DNA from: RGIG7213 sp045540335
Lineage (GTDB): Bacteria > Bacillota > Clostridia > Oscillospirales > CAG-272
Direction of reading: 5' to 3'
Assembly: GCA_045540335.1 (NCBI GenBank)
Contig: JAZQHC010000016.1
Span: 1-64,000 of the forward strand
DNA length: 64,000 nucleotides
Position 1 is the stretch's first letter; each line of letters opens with the position of its first letter. Below are positions 63,703 to 64,000 of this stretch, in pieces. Both the position numbers and the translations under genes were made by a program. Below the pieces are notes generated by a model. That model worked only from the letters and a program-made list of their open reading frames with translations, searched no databases and was not told the DNA's origin.

Positions 63703-64000
63703 TTATTCGTCTGCGCCGTAGTCTTCGTCGGCAAACAGCTCGTCTTCAAAAATATCGGCAACGGCATCAAACTCGTCATCATCGTCAACCGTTACAAAGA
63801 TATCTTCGCCGTTTTCATCCTTTTCGGATTTAAGAATAGTATATTCGATCTGATCTTCGTTTTCGCCGCCGTCTTTCAACGGAATAACAGCAAAATAAAT
63901 GCCGCCTTCGTATTCGCAGCTGCCAACAACCTCGAAATCGGTTTCTACGCCGTCTTCATCCGTAAGGGTGAATACGTCGCTGTTTTCAAACAAATCTTCT
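63703..64000 (-). CDS. DUF1292 protein (YrzB-like), partial
   Basis: The frame runs off the right edge, so only the 3' part (about 98 codons) is visible. The pattern VFTLTDEDGVETDFEVVGSC followed by an acidic C-terminus is typical of DUF1292, a small acidic Firmicutes protein often near alaS and ruvX. Function unknown. Its stop codon is less than ten bases from the 5' end of the structured RNA. Confidence 0.85.
   Translation of the reverse strand, partial: EDLFENSDVFTLTDEDGVETDFEVVGSCEYEGGIYFAVIPLKDGGENEDQIEYTILKSEKDENGEDIFVTVDDDDEFDAVADIFEDELFADEDYGADE

Overview
The window looks like a chromosome segment of an endospore-forming, Gram-positive anaerobe of class Clostridia (Bacillota), probably an uncultured gut Oscillospirales-like lineage. 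The support is a complete spoIIIAA-AH operon, an L27 protein with the cleavable Firmicutes N-terminus next to its protease Prp, a YlbF-family protein, a DUF1934 protein, a DUF1292 protein, and lipobox lipoproteins with a linked lgt. Base composition is moderate. Most genes share one codon style, except two AT-rich genes at about 59.1-61.2 kb. No tRNA, rRNA, CRISPR array, transposase or prophage was seen.

Layout. 0-1.7 kb: the 3' end of a surface/carbohydrate-associated protein and an M19 dipeptidase. 1.8-8.4 kb: a TPP-riboswitch-controlled thiamine operon (thiS-F-G-H-E, a HAD phosphatase, thiD, thiC). 8.6-15.7 kb, minus strand: a DUF1934 protein, a very large GH106-like glycosidase, a transglutaminase-fold protein that has lost its catalytic residues, and a Cthe_2159-type beta-helix lipoprotein. 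15.7-17.8 kb: a degenerate SleB-like hydrolase facing an E2-like acyltransferase and a formate/nitrite transporter. 18-21 kb: two PrsA/PPIC foldases. 21-25.6 kb: the spoIIIA operon. 25.7-32.7 kb: a Gld-like ABC system, a DUF4340 protein, a LolD-like ATPase and tgt.

32.8-39.1 kb, minus: proA-ylbF-mutS-mutL. 39.2-40.1 kb: an XRE regulator with a membrane protein. 40.1-44.1 kb, minus: an MBL hydrolase, gltX and glnS. 44.2-49.5 kb: a two-component system, a polytopic membrane protein, a GT2 glycosyltransferase and trmL. 49.5-58.8 kb: a PHP phosphatase, pncC, rlmH, a sugar isomerase, a YmfF/YmfH-like M16 pair, lgt with an acidic tail, folD, then rplU-prp-rpmA. 58.8-61.2 kb: an accessory island made of a palindrome-rich element and two AT-rich genes (GNAT fusion, alpha/beta hydrolase) that share junction sequences. 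61.3-64 kb, minus: a GH78-like rhamnosidase, an unassigned structured RNA and a DUF1292 protein running off the edge.

The strongest candidates for something undescribed are the cassette-like island at 58.8-61.2 kb, the roughly 220-nt structured RNA at 63.47-63.70 kb, the spoIIIAA ribosome-binding site buried inside a terminator stem, and the set of catalytically degenerate enzymes (transglutaminase fold, E2 acyltransferase, SleB-like) kept in intact operons. Function names rest on family motifs read by eye; no database search was run.
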